6,715 nt of DNA, taken from NCBI GenBank assembly GCA_002347935.1, contig DDYK01000041.1, positions 12,030 to 18,744 of the forward strand, written 5' to 3'. The notes beneath the pieces are model-generated. The model saw nothing but the letters and a program-made list of their open reading frames with translations, was not told where the DNA came from and did not search any database. The stretch comes from Actinobacteria bacterium UBA2236. Lineage in GTDB: Bacteria; Actinomycetota; Actinomycetes; Nanopelagicales; Nanopelagicaceae. Of this stretch, positions 1 to 6,100 are shown piece by piece; position 1 is the stretch's first letter, and each line of letters begins with the position of its first letter. The translations under genes and the position numbers were made by a program.

Positions 1-500
1 ACAGTGCCTGCAGCAGTCATAAGTAATGGAAAAAAACGTGGCGATAGCTCGGCTGCCACAAGAGCTGCTTTATATCCAGCACAGAGCGCCTGGGAAGTTA
101 GCGCATCCATTGATTGCGCTCTTGAAATTCTAGGTAGCGCCTCTAGTGAAAAAGCTGTTGCTCCAGATTTAGCGAGTGCATCAATACTGTCTTTAGCGTT
201 AACGCTTGAGAGAAATGAAATAGTAATTGCGCCACCTTTTAGGCTGCTAGCCTGATCTGGACTTAGTGGCTGAACCGAGAGGATCGCATCAGCGCCAGCT
301 AATTCTTTTCTCTGATCACTTGCACTAAATATCGCTGCGCCGCTCTGCCTATAACTCTCATCACTTGCCCCGGCATGTATTCCAGCGCCTGATTCGATAG
401 AGACGCTAAGCCCTGCTTTGGTTAATTTAGAGATGATGTCTGGAAGAAGGGCTACTCGCTTTTCACCAGCCTTACTCTCGGCAGGAACCACTACGCGCAT
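1..500 (-). CDS. pntAA: NAD(P) transhydrogenase subunit alpha, N-terminal part (cut by left window edge)
   Basis: Reading the minus strand from the ATG at 500 gives 166 residues without a stop, continuing beyond position 1. The protein opens MRVVVPAESKAGEKRVALLP, the usual start of the AlaDh/PNT N-terminal domain, and carries the family signature RISRAQSMDALTSQ at residues 124-137. The visible end (FPLLMTAAGT) falls just before where the NAD-binding Rossmann domain should begin. In the family, the alpha subunit binds NAD(H) on the cytoplasmic side of a membrane complex that couples hydride transfer from NADH to NADP+ with inward proton flow, supplying NADPH. An SD-like GATAGG (plus-strand CCTATC at 509-514) lies 8 bases before the ATG. 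It follows argF by 69 bases on the same strand, so co-transcription is likely. Alanine dehydrogenase shares the fold, but the RISRAQSMDALTSQ motif favours PntA. The membrane subunits would lie left of the window. Confidence 0.93.
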   Translation of the reverse strand, partial: MRVVVPAESKAGEKRVALLPDIISKLTKAGLSVSIESGAGIHAGASDESYRQSGAAIFSASDQRKELAGADAILSVQPLSPDQASSLKGGAITISFLSSVNAKDSIDALAKSGATAFSLEALPRISRAQSMDALTSQALCAGYKAALVAAELSPRFFPLLMTAAGT

Positions 501-569
501 ATCAAAAGCCTATCTCGTTGAATAAAAGAGCTGCTACTTCAAATGGGTGAATCTTTAATGAAATTAGAT

Positions 570-1511
570 TCAAATCCTTCCCTTTATTTCTCCGCGCAGG
601 CTGTGATAGAGGATAGCTTGAATGGTAGTGCGGCGATGATAAGCCTGACGCCAGATCTTCGAAGCGCGACCATCAATGACAGTTGCGCTCACCTCTTGAC
701 CGCGATGAGCAGGCAAGCAGTGCATAAAGATCGCATCTTTACTAGCAAGGCCCATCAATTCATCGCTTACAGAGTAACTAGCAAGAACTTTTTCTTTTTC
801 AATCCGATCTGCTTCAGGATCTCCCATAGACATCCATACATCGGTATATAAAACACTTGCCCCGCTCGCGGCAGACTTGGCATCACTTGTTACTTCAACT
901 TTTCCACCGCTTTCTAAAGCCAACTTACTTGCAAGCTCTATAACTTCTTTCTTAGGAGCAAACTTTCCTTCTGGTGTTGCTGCAACCACATGAGCTCCCA
1001 TGATTGCTCCCATCATTAGCCAGGCAGTAGTGACATTATTTCCATCACCGAAATATGTAAACTTTCTTCCTGCCGTATCTTCGCCAAATACTTCACGGAT
1101 AGTGAGCCAATCAGCAAGTGCTTGGGTGGGATGGTCATAGTCAGTTAGACCATTAATTACCGGGATGCAGGCGTTAGCTCCTAATTCATCGACATCGCTC
1201 TGTGCAAAGGTGCGAATAATTAACGCCTCGGCAAATTGGCTTATTACCTTTGCGGTATCAGCAATTGTCTCTCCGCGGCCGATTTGGAGGTCATCGCCCC
1301 GCAGAAATATAGGAGTGCCACCAAGGTGAGCCACTGCGCTCTCAGATGCCAGACGAGTTCTTGTTGATGGCTTAGACATATAGATCGCAACAGTTTTATT
1401 GGCGAGAAGATTTGATGCCTTAAGTGGCTCACTTGCAAACTCTGCTGCGGTAGCAAGAAGCATCTCCACATCAGATTTGAGCAGATCTTGGCTGCGCAAG
1501 AGATCTTTCAT
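570..1511 (-). CDS. argF: Ornithine carbamoyltransferase
   Basis: This enzyme transfers the carbamoyl group of carbamoyl phosphate to ornithine, making citrulline for arginine synthesis in the cytoplasm. The 313-residue length is normal. Visible motifs, counted from the ATG at 1511, are STRTR at 49-53 (carbamoyl-phosphate loop), HPTQ at 127-130, DVWMSMG at 224-230 (ornithine-binding SMG loop) and HCLPAHRG at 264-271 with the catalytic Cys. The C-terminal helix keeps the expected Arg (R293), but its surroundings (QAYHRRTTIQA) differ from the usual QAENRLHAQKA. Two in-frame ATGs lie two codons apart, at 1517 and 1511. I prefer 1511: neither has a Shine-Dalgarno sequence, and a TAAGAT box ends exactly 6 bases before it, as in leaderless actinobacterial genes. 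It is divergent from the DUF3039 gene and lies upstream of pntAA. Other arg genes are not in the window. The SMG loop and HCLP motif argue against acetylornithine or aspartate carbamoyltransferase. Confidence 0.95.
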   Translation of the reverse strand: MKDLLRSQDLLKSDVEMLLATAAEFASEPLKASNLLANKTVAIYMSKPSTRTRLASESAVAHLGGTPIFLRGDDLQIGRGETIADTAKVISQFAEALIIRTFAQSDVDELGANACIPVINGLTDYDHPTQALADWLTIREVFGEDTAGRKFTYFGDGNNVTTAWLMMGAIMGAHVVAATPEGKFAPKKEVIELASKLALESGGKVEVTSDAKSAASGASVLYTDVWMSMGDPEADRIEKEKVLASYSVSDELMGLASKDAIFMHCLPAHRGQEVSATVIDGRASKIWRQAYHRRTTIQAILYHSLRGEIKGRI

Positions 1512-1576
1512 CTGCATATCTTACGGCCCCAGAGTTAGCACTTGGAGCTCTTCCTACTCGCCCTATTATTAGCGCT
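1512..1576. promoter_or_regulatory. Divergent promoter region, argF / DUF3039, probably leaderless both ways
   Basis: The gap between the two divergent start codons is 65 bases and has no usable Shine-Dalgarno sequence on either side. On the plus strand, TATTAT (1564-1569) lies 7 bases before the ATG at 1577, with a weak TTGGAG (1542-1547) 16 bases upstream of it. On the minus strand, TAAGAT (plus-strand 1517-1522) lies 6 bases before the ATG at 1511. A TANNNT -10 box at this distance places the transcription start at the start codon, the common arrangement of leaderless genes in Actinobacteria. This is inferred from spacing only. Confidence 0.45.
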
Positions 1577-1891
1577 ATGAAGCAAGCTTTTGAGCTAACC
1601 CAGGTGATGGGGCTATTTGGTAGAGGAAAACCAAGTAGTGATGGCGATACCTTGATTGATACTCGCACTCAGGAGCAGCTAGATACAGGCGATCATGAAA
1701 GATTTTCGCATTATGTTCGCAAAGAAAAGATTGTTGAATCTGCTGTCTCTGGAAAACCTGTAACAGCGCTCTGCGGCAAGAGATGGATTCCATCTCGTGA
1801 CCCAAATAAGTTTCCAATCTGTCCAACATGCAAAGAGATTCATGCCGGCCTTCGCAAAGGGCCAGATGATCAATCCAATAACGAACTCTAG
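1577..1891 (+). CDS. DUF3039 family protein with a Cys-rich putative metal site
   Basis: This is a 104-residue protein of an Actinobacteria-restricted family whose function is not established. The first ~30 residues are variable. The conserved core begins at GDHERFSHYV (38-47) and continues through a Lys-rich stretch to ALCGKRWIPSRDP (64-76) and FPICPTCKEI (79-88). Cys66, Cys82 and Cys85, with His40 or His45, could form a zinc or other metal site; this is inferred from spacing. No signal peptide or membrane segment is visible, so it should be cytoplasmic. I chose the ATG at 1577 because a -10-like TATTAT sits 7 bases upstream; the internal Met at 1607 has no well-spaced ribosome site. clpS starts 7 bases after its stop, and the pairing of DUF3039 with clpS and DUF2017 recurs in Actinobacteria, which hints at a shared role without proving one. 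Confidence 0.85.
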   Translation: MKQAFELTQVMGLFGRGKPSSDGDTLIDTRTQEQLDTGDHERFSHYVRKEKIVESAVSGKPVTALCGKRWIPSRDPNKFPICPTCKEIHAGLRKGPDDQSNNEL

Positions 1892-1896
1892 GTAGG
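1890..1896 (+). promoter_or_regulatory. Ribosome binding site of clpS
   Basis: AGGTAGG overlaps the DUF3039 stop codon and ends only 2 bases before the clpS ATG, which is unusually close. The overlap with the upstream stop suggests translational coupling of the two genes. Confidence 0.4.
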
Positions 1897-1898
1897 CA

Positions 1899-2189
1899 AT
1901 GGCGCTAGGCACCGCTACTGAAGTAGATAGTCAATTTGATTTAAAGGCAGATAGACCATGGGTCTGCATAGTCTGGGATGACCCTGTTAATTTAATGACC
2001 TATGTGACCTATGTCTTTATGGTGCTATTTGGATACTCAAAAGAGAAAGCAACTGAGCTAATGCTAAAAGTTCACAATGAGGGAAGAGCGCAAGTTTCAA
2101 GTGGCACGCGTGAGGAGATGGAGCGAGATGTTCAGCGGCTTCATGAATATGGCTTATGGGCAACGCTACAAAGAGATAATGAGTATTAA
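1899..2189 (+). CDS. clpS: ATP-dependent Clp protease adaptor ClpS
   Basis: ClpS recognises proteins with destabilising N-terminal residues and delivers them to the Clp ATPase-protease (ClpC-ClpP in Actinobacteria; those genes are not here). The 96-residue protein has a variable N-terminal tail (1-19) followed by the ClpS core. [20 protein letters not shown] (21-40) supplies the Asp pair D27/D28 of the N-degron pocket and Met33 at the gatekeeper position. LMLKVHNEG (54-62) supplies His59, equivalent to E. coli His66. The core ends GLWATLQRD, a typical actinobacterial finish. All pocket residues I can place are present, so the adaptor should be functional. It sits 7 bases after the DUF3039 gene and 4 bases before the DUF2017 gene, so the three almost certainly form one transcript. 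Confidence 0.96.
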   Translation: MALGTATEVDSQFDLKADRPWVCIVWDDPVNLMTYVTYVFMVLFGYSKEKATELMLKVHNEGRAQVSSGTREEMERDVQRLHEYGLWATLQRDNEY

Positions 2190-2193
2190 TTAA

Positions 2194-2820
2194 ATGTCAT
2201 CATTTAAACGAGAAGAAAATGGTGATATTTCGATTGAGATTTCAACTCAAGAATCACAGGTATTAATAAGTCTGAGCGAGCAACTTCTAGAGCTTCTCTC
2301 CCAAGGAGATTCTCACGCGGAGGCTAGCGATCCACTATCGCACTTAGTTGGAATCTCTGATTCTGATGAGCTCCCTGAAGATCCCGTTCTTCGCAGACTC
2401 TTTCCTGATGCTTATCAAGACTCAGCTTCATCTAGCGAATTTCGCCGCTACACCGAATACGGCCTTCGCGAAAAGAAAAAAGCGCATGCTCGAATCATTT
2501 ACCAAGCTTTAACTAGCCAAGGCGAGATAGATGAGATTACCCCTGGCCAAATACCCATCGATAAGAGCTCTTTTAAGCTGATTATTGGTAACGCAGAAAT
2601 ACTGGATTGGCTCTCAGGTCTTAATGATTTAAGGCTTGCGCTAGCGGTGAGACTTGGAATTGGAGGCGGAGGAAAAGAGAGCGCGGATATTGATACAAAG
2701 GCGATTCATAATAAATATGAAGTGATGATCGAAAGTGATCCCATGAAAGCTGTCTATGCAGTTTATTCCTGGATTGGTTGGCTCCAGCAGGGCCTACTGG
2801 AGGAAATTACTCCAAATTAA
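2194..2820 (+). CDS. DUF2017 family protein
   Basis: This 208-residue soluble protein belongs to an actinobacterial family of unestablished function that is habitually encoded next to clpS (as Rv1332 follows Rv1331 in M. tuberculosis). Family landmarks are DPVLRRLFPDAYQD (63-76), EFRRYTEYGL, WLSGLNDLRLALAVRLGIG in the second half, and a C-terminal helix with WIGWLQQGLLEE. It looks mainly helical; the first 20 residues have a strand-like pattern, and no signal or membrane segment is seen. It starts 4 bases after the clpS stop without a clear ribosome site, so translation probably depends on clpS. A strong hairpin begins 3 bases after its stop. The fixed linkage suggests a role connected with Clp-dependent proteolysis, but this is association only. 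Confidence 0.88.
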   Translation: MSSFKREENGDISIEISTQESQVLISLSEQLLELLSQGDSHAEASDPLSHLVGISDSDELPEDPVLRRLFPDAYQDSASSSEFRRYTEYGLREKKKAHARIIYQALTSQGEIDEITPGQIPIDKSSFKLIIGNAEILDWLSGLNDLRLALAVRLGIGGGGKESADIDTKAIHNKYEVMIESDPMKAVYAVYSWIGWLQQGLLEEITPN

Positions 2821-2823
2821 AAA

Positions 2824-2855
2824 GAATCAGGGCCTGGTCTCCCAGGCCCTGATTC
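2824..2855. terminator. Intrinsic terminator between convergent genes
   Basis: A perfect 14-bp inverted repeat, GAATCAGGGCCTGG (2824-2837) and CCAGGCCCTGATTC (2842-2855), encloses the 4-base loop TCTC. On the minus strand the stem runs straight into a T5 tract (the A run at 2819-2823), a textbook Rho-independent terminator for the actinorhodopsin transcript. On the plus strand the following bases are only moderately T-rich (2856-2871), so termination of the DUF2017 transcript rests mainly on the stem. The A run shares the DUF2017 stop codon. Confidence 0.93.
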
Positions 2856-2871
2856 CTACATTCTTTACTTC

Positions 2872-3648
2872 TTAGTGATCGTCCTTCATTCCTTCAGCAA
2901 CTGACTTCATGCGTGCGATCTTTAGAATTGTTAGACCGAATACGCACTTAGCTGCTATGTCAGCGATGGTGTAACCAACTTGACGTCCAACGAATGCTCC
3001 AGAGCTTGCTGCTCCATCTGCATCGATGATTGGTAGGAGGTAGGCGATTGGATAAACGCCCCAGGTAGCAATCAGCAGGAGACGGAGGCGACCAACAGTG
3101 GCTGCAACTCCCTCTGGCTGACGATCTAGAGACTTACCAAGCTCTACGAAGAGAACATAAAGGATATAGAGGAATGGAATTGTGGAGAGTACGCCCCACA
3201 TAATCTTCTCACCCTGGTCTGCAGAAACTTCTCCTGGATAACCAAGCGCGATCATTGCTGCTGATGCAGGAACGAGGCGTGTGATTAGTGAGCGAGCCGC
3301 TTCTTTAGCAAGGGCTAATACAGCGATTACCTCAACAAGAAGTAGTGGCACGGTAAGGATCCAGTCAACGTAGCGGTATCCCTCATTAAATGCCATTGAA
3401 CTTACTTTGTAATCGGTTAATACAGTAAATGTGCCTTCTGTTGTTGCATCCTTGAAAGAATCAAAGATTCTTAAGTAGTGATAAGCAGCAATGAAGGTGA
3501 CCATTGATGAAAGAACAAGCGCGTTACGGTACTTAGGAAGAACGCGGTTCTGTGAAACAAGGGTGTAGACGGTTGTTGCGAGCATGGATACAAGTCCAAA
3601 GGAGAGGATGTTGTAGACCGTGCTCCACTGAGTTGCGTCTAGTTGCAT
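2872..3648 (-). CDS. actR: Actinorhodopsin, light-driven proton pump (microbial type I rhodopsin)
   Basis: Microbial rhodopsins of this clade bind retinal and pump protons out of the cell in light. From the ATG at 3648 the protein has 258 residues and seven membrane helices: about 12-32, 42-62, 91-112, 120-136, 147-170, 184-206 and 217-246. Helix C reads RYVDWILTVPLLLVE (92-106): Asp95 is the expected Schiff-base proton acceptor, Thr99 and Glu106 (donor) complete the outward-proton-pump triad, and Leu103 at the spectral-tuning site predicts green absorption. Lys234 in DIAAK is the retinal-binding lysine, Asp230 the second counterion, and His57 the conserved helix-B histidine. W151-G152 in helix E may match the glycine that opens a carotenoid-antenna window in xanthorhodopsin-type pumps. 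A start at 3723 is also open but would add 25 charged, non-conserved residues; GGAGG before 3648 decides the shorter form. No retinal-synthesis gene is in the window. Confidence 0.97.
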   Translation of the reverse strand: MQLDATQWSTVYNILSFGLVSMLATTVYTLVSQNRVLPKYRNALVLSSMVTFIAAYHYLRIFDSFKDATTEGTFTVLTDYKVSSMAFNEGYRYVDWILTVPLLLVEVIAVLALAKEAARSLITRLVPASAAMIALGYPGEVSADQGEKIMWGVLSTIPFLYILYVLFVELGKSLDRQPEGVAATVGRLRLLLIATWGVYPIAYLLPIIDADGAASSGAFVGRQVGYTIADIAAKCVFGLTILKIARMKSVAEGMKDDH

Positions 3649-3657
3649 TTCTATAAG

Positions 3658-3662
3658 CCTCC
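3658..3662 (-). promoter_or_regulatory. Ribosome binding site of the actinorhodopsin gene
   Basis: GGAGG on the minus strand (CCTCC on the plus strand) lies 9 bases before the ATG at 3648. It is the strongest Shine-Dalgarno sequence on the minus strand of this window, and it rejects the alternative upstream start at 3723. Confidence 0.88.
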
Positions 3663-3906
3663 GTGGGCAGTTAGGTTTGCTCGACTCAATTGGGCCGAGC
3701 GATCGCCTCTTCCGCAGACCCATATGAAGTCTCGGCAGCTACGATCAGGTGAAAGGGTGCTCGCTACTCACTGGTAATTCAAGTCACTTCTTCGGCAATT
3801 CCTAAGAAATGTTCCTTTTTTTTCAGGGCAAAACGGACATATCTGCAGGTGGTTAGGGCAGATTTTCAGCCACTGCCAGAGAAGCGGCCATATTGATAAG
3901 CACCTT

Positions 3907-3912
3907 TAGACT
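3907..3912 (+). promoter_or_regulatory. Possible leaderless -10 box of murI
   Basis: TAGACT fits the TANNNT form and ends 7 bases before the ATG at 3920, which has no Shine-Dalgarno sequence. The spacing matches that seen before the DUF3039 gene. No -35 match is visible, so the call is tentative. Confidence 0.3.
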
Positions 3913-3919
3913 TGCTGCT

Positions 3920-4723
3920 ATGGCCGATAAGGATAGTTCAGCTCCAATCGGCATCTTTGACTCTGGTCTTGGTGGCCTAACAGTAGCCAGGGCGATTATC
4001 GATCAATTGCCTAATGAGGCCCTGATCTACTTCGGCGATACTGCCAGGGGCCCCTACGGACCAAGGCCGCTGGCTGAGGTTCGCTCCTTTGCCTTGGAAA
4101 TTATGGATTCTTTAGTAAAGGCCGGGGTGAAGGCAATTGTTATCGCCTGCAATACTGCAAGCGCTGCGATGCTCCGAGATGCCAGAGAGCGATATTCAAT
4201 TCCAGTTATTGAGGTGATTCAACCTGCAGTTCGTAGAGCTGTTGCTGCAAGTAAAAATGGCAAGGTAGGAGTTATTGGAACCCAGACCACAATAGATTCC
4301 AAGGCATATAACGATGCCTTTGCTGCTGCGCCTCACCTGGAGATAACAGCTCTAGCCTGTCCTAAGTTTGTTTCATTTGTTGAAAGCGGCTTAACCTCGG
4401 GAGATGAGGTAACCAAGGTCGCTCAGCAATATCTAGCGCCACTAAAGGCGGCTGAGATTGATACCTTAGTCTTGGGTTGCACTCACTATCCGCTCCTTAC
4501 CGGAGTAATTTCCTATGTAATGGGAAGTGAGGTCAACTTAGTATCAAGTGCGGAAGAGACAGCAAAGGAGCTCTATAAAGTCTTAATTGAAAACTCTCTT
4601 TTAAGAAGTGATAAGAGCGCGCCTAGTCATCAATTCATTTCTAGCGGTGACACCGCTACCTTTACCCATCTAGCAAGACGCTTTCTTGGCCCTGAAGTTA
4701 ATTTTGTAAAGGGTCAGATTTAA
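3920..4723 (+). CDS. murI: Glutamate racemase
   Basis: MurI interconverts L- and D-glutamate in the cytoplasm, supplying D-glutamate for peptidoglycan stem peptides; it needs no cofactor. From the ATG at 3920 the protein has 267 residues, the normal length. [13 protein letters not shown] (10-22) carries the first substrate loop with its Asp-Ser, followed by GDTARGPYG (39-47). ACNTAS (76-81) holds the first catalytic cysteine, Cys77, and LGCTHYP (185-191) the second, Cys187, with the partner His189. All catalytic residues are present. A TTG at 3893 would extend the protein by nine residues and has a weak AGAGAAG 8 bases upstream. I prefer 3920 because family members usually start within a few residues of the IGIFDSG motif, though the choice is not certain. 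rph follows after 24 bases on the same strand, as in the mycobacterial neighbourhood. Confidence 0.96.
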   Translation: MADKDSSAPIGIFDSGLGGLTVARAIIDQLPNEALIYFGDTARGPYGPRPLAEVRSFALEIMDSLVKAGVKAIVIACNTASAAMLRDARERYSIPVIEVIQPAVRRAVAASKNGKVGVIGTQTTIDSKAYNDAFAAAPHLEITALACPKFVSFVESGLTSGDEVTKVAQQYLAPLKAAEIDTLVLGCTHYPLLTGVISYVMGSEVNLVSSAEETAKELYKVLIENSLLRSDKSAPSHQFISSGDTATFTHLARRFLGPEVNFVKGQI

Positions 4724-4734
4724 TTAAATGAAAT

Positions 4735-4740
4735 GGAGAG
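4735..4740 (+). promoter_or_regulatory. Ribosome binding site of rph
   Basis: GGAGAG lies 7 bases before a GTG codon at 4748, in the 24-base gap after murI, and supports the GTG as the rph start. Confidence 0.8.
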
Positions 4741-4747
4741 TATTTAA

Positions 4748-5479
4748 GTGTCAGAGGTAGCGCGCAGCGATAATCGAGGCTTAGAGCAACTTCGACCCAT
4801 TAGTTTCGAGCGAAATTGGCTTAATAACGCTGAAGGCTCAGTGCTAGTTTCCTTCGGGAATACTCGAGTCCTCTGTGTTGCATCTTTTACACCTGGAGTT
4901 CCTCGTTGGTTAGTGGGAAGTGGCAAAGGATGGGTCACTAGTGAGTATGCGATGCTGCCAAGGGCTACCCATAGCCGCTCAGATCGCGAGAGCGTTAAAG
5001 GAAAATTGGGCGGTAGAACTCAAGAGATCTCAAGATTAATTGGTAGATCACTTCGAGCAATTGTGGATTTCAAAGCACTAGGTGAGAACACAATTGTTTT
5101 AGATTGTGATGTACTTCAAGCAGATGGCGGAACTAGAACAGCAGCTATCACAGGTGCTTTTGTTGCCCTAAGTGATGCAATCTCTTGGGCTATGAAGCAG
5201 GGGCACATTTCTGGCAAATCACCTCTTATTGGTTCAGTTGCTGCAGTTAGCGTGGGAATCATCGATGGTGAGCCAATGATTGATCTCTGCTATGAAGAAG
5301 ATGTTAGGGCCCAGACTGATATGAATATTGTCTGCACTGGCGAGGGTAAATATATTGAAGTTCAAGGAACTGCAGAGGGAGAACCCTTTGATAGAGCTCT
5401 GCTTGATAAGTTGTTAGATCTTGGAGCAAATGGCTGTAAGCAGATTGCATCGCTTCAGGCTCAAGCGCTAGCTAACTAG
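4748..5479 (+). CDS. rph: Ribonuclease PH
   Basis: RNase PH is a phosphate-dependent 3'-to-5' exoribonuclease that trims the 3' tails of tRNA precursors; family members work as hexameric rings. The 243-residue protein is full length and very close to the actinobacterial consensus. [20 protein letters not shown] opens the domain after about 14 residues; [15 protein letters not shown] (71-85), [17 protein letters not shown] (88-104) and [12 protein letters not shown] (126-137) supply phosphate and RNA contacts. The catalytic acidic pair is probably Asp179 and Asp185 in [12 protein letters not shown]. It starts with GTG, supported by GGAGAG 7 bases upstream. rdgB begins within 6-15 bases of its stop, so rph and rdgB are co-transcribed and possibly translationally coupled. 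The order murI-rph-rdgB is common in Actinobacteria. Confidence 0.97.
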   Translation: MSEVARSDNRGLEQLRPISFERNWLNNAEGSVLVSFGNTRVLCVASFTPGVPRWLVGSGKGWVTSEYAMLPRATHSRSDRESVKGKLGGRTQEISRLIGRSLRAIVDFKALGENTIVLDCDVLQADGGTRTAAITGAFVALSDAISWAMKQGHISGKSPLIGSVAAVSVGIIDGEPMIDLCYEEDVRAQTDMNIVCTGEGKYIEVQGTAEGEPFDRALLDKLLDLGANGCKQIASLQAQALAN

Positions 5480-5494
5480 AAAAAATTGTGGCAA

Positions 5495-6097
5495 GTGAAG
5501 AAAACTTTAGTATTGGCTACCAGAAATACGGGCAAAGTTTTAGAGGTTGAGCGGATGCTAAAAATTCATGCTCCAGAAATTTCACTTATCTCTATGGCAG
5601 ATCTAGATATCGGCGATATTGAGGAGACAGGAAATAGTTTTGAAGAGAACGCTCTTCTTAAAGCGCGCACAGTTACCCAGATCTCAGGACTTGCTGCCTT
5701 AGCTGATGACAGCGGGCTAGCAATAGATGCTCTCAATGGCGAACCTGGAATCTTCTCGGCTCGCTATAGCGGAGTACATGGTGATGATGCAGCAAACAAT
5801 GCCAAAGTCTTAAGGCAGATGGCGGGGATAACTAAGCGATCAGCATCATTTATTGCAGTATTGGCACTTTCCAGGCCCGATGGTCAGAGCATTATTTCTA
5901 GGGGTGAGCTATTGGGTCAGATAATTGATAGCCCCAGAGGAAATCAAGGTTTTGGCTATGACCCAATATTTCAACCAACGGGCTTTGATATCACAACGGC
6001 GCAGATGAGCCCTGAGATGAAGGATTCAATTAGCCATAGAGGCAAAGCTCTAGCGCAAATAGCCCCAAAAATTTCACCTTTTCTCTCCCTTTCATAA
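5495..6097 (+). CDS. rdgB: XTP/dITP diphosphatase (non-canonical purine NTP pyrophosphatase)
   Basis: This Ham1/RdgB family enzyme hydrolyses dITP, ITP and XTP to monophosphate plus pyrophosphate, keeping deaminated purines out of DNA and RNA. From the GTG at 5495 the protein has 200 residues, the usual size. LVLATRNTGK (5-14) is the nucleotide-binding N-terminal strand and loop, EETGNSFEENALLKA (43-57) the metal-binding helix, LADDSGL (69-75) holds the catalytic Asp72, QGFGYDPIF (152-160) the substrate loop, and SHRGKAL (180-186) the base-recognition end. All are intact. A TTG at 5486 is in frame and would add three residues. Neither start has a recognisable Shine-Dalgarno sequence; I prefer GTG because the family starts close to LVLAT, but this is a weak choice. 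No terminator with a T run follows. Confidence 0.96.
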   Translation: MKKTLVLATRNTGKVLEVERMLKIHAPEISLISMADLDIGDIEETGNSFEENALLKARTVTQISGLAALADDSGLAIDALNGEPGIFSARYSGVHGDDAANNAKVLRQMAGITKRSASFIAVLALSRPDGQSIISRGELLGQIIDSPRGNQGFGYDPIFQPTGFDITTAQMSPEMKDSISHRGKALAQIAPKISPFLSLS

Positions 6098-6100
6098 CCG

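Larger units (their letters stand above)
3649..3919. other. Divergent intergenic region, actinorhodopsin / murI
   Basis: This 271-base stretch is the longest non-coding region here and must hold the promoters of both divergent genes. I see no convincing consensus -35/-10 pair for the rhodopsin side. Visible elements are a T8 run (3816-3823), an imperfect inverted repeat GCAG(G)TGG at 3845-3852 with CCACTGC at 3870-3876, and an 8-bp perfect inverted repeat CGGCCATA / TATGGCCG (3885-3892, 3919-3926) around the murI start. No RNA gene, riboswitch or small ORF could be supported. Confidence 0.6.

Noticed and set aside
4..255. Plus-strand open frame of 83 codons at the left edge
   Set aside because: It lies antisense within pntAA, whose conserved motifs read cleanly on the minus strand.
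549..571. Hairpin at the argF stop (GAATC/GATTC with inner TAAT/ATTA) as a terminator
   Set aside because: The stem is AT-rich and bulged, and no T run follows on the minus strand; pntAA is more likely co-transcribed.
543..851. Plus-strand open frame of 102 codons
   Set aside because: It is antisense to the conserved C-terminal half of argF, including HCLPAHRG; its translation has no family-like pattern.
1679..1912. Minus-strand open frames across the DUF3039 gene (1575-1829 and 1679-1912)
   Set aside because: They are shadows of the conserved DUF3039 coding frame and lack ribosome sites and recognisable domains.
3699..3706. GCGATCGC octamer, resembling the cyanobacterial HIP1 palindrome
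   Set aside because: I noticed only this copy, which is expected by chance; there is no sign of cyanobacterial DNA.
3649..3723. N-terminal extension of the rhodopsin to an ATG at 3723
   Set aside because: The 25 added residues are charged and not rhodopsin-like, and the GGAGG site is positioned for the ATG at 3648.
3816..3823. T8 run as the U tract of a plus-strand terminator
   Set aside because: No GC-rich inverted repeat lies directly upstream, and no plus-strand gene ends nearby.
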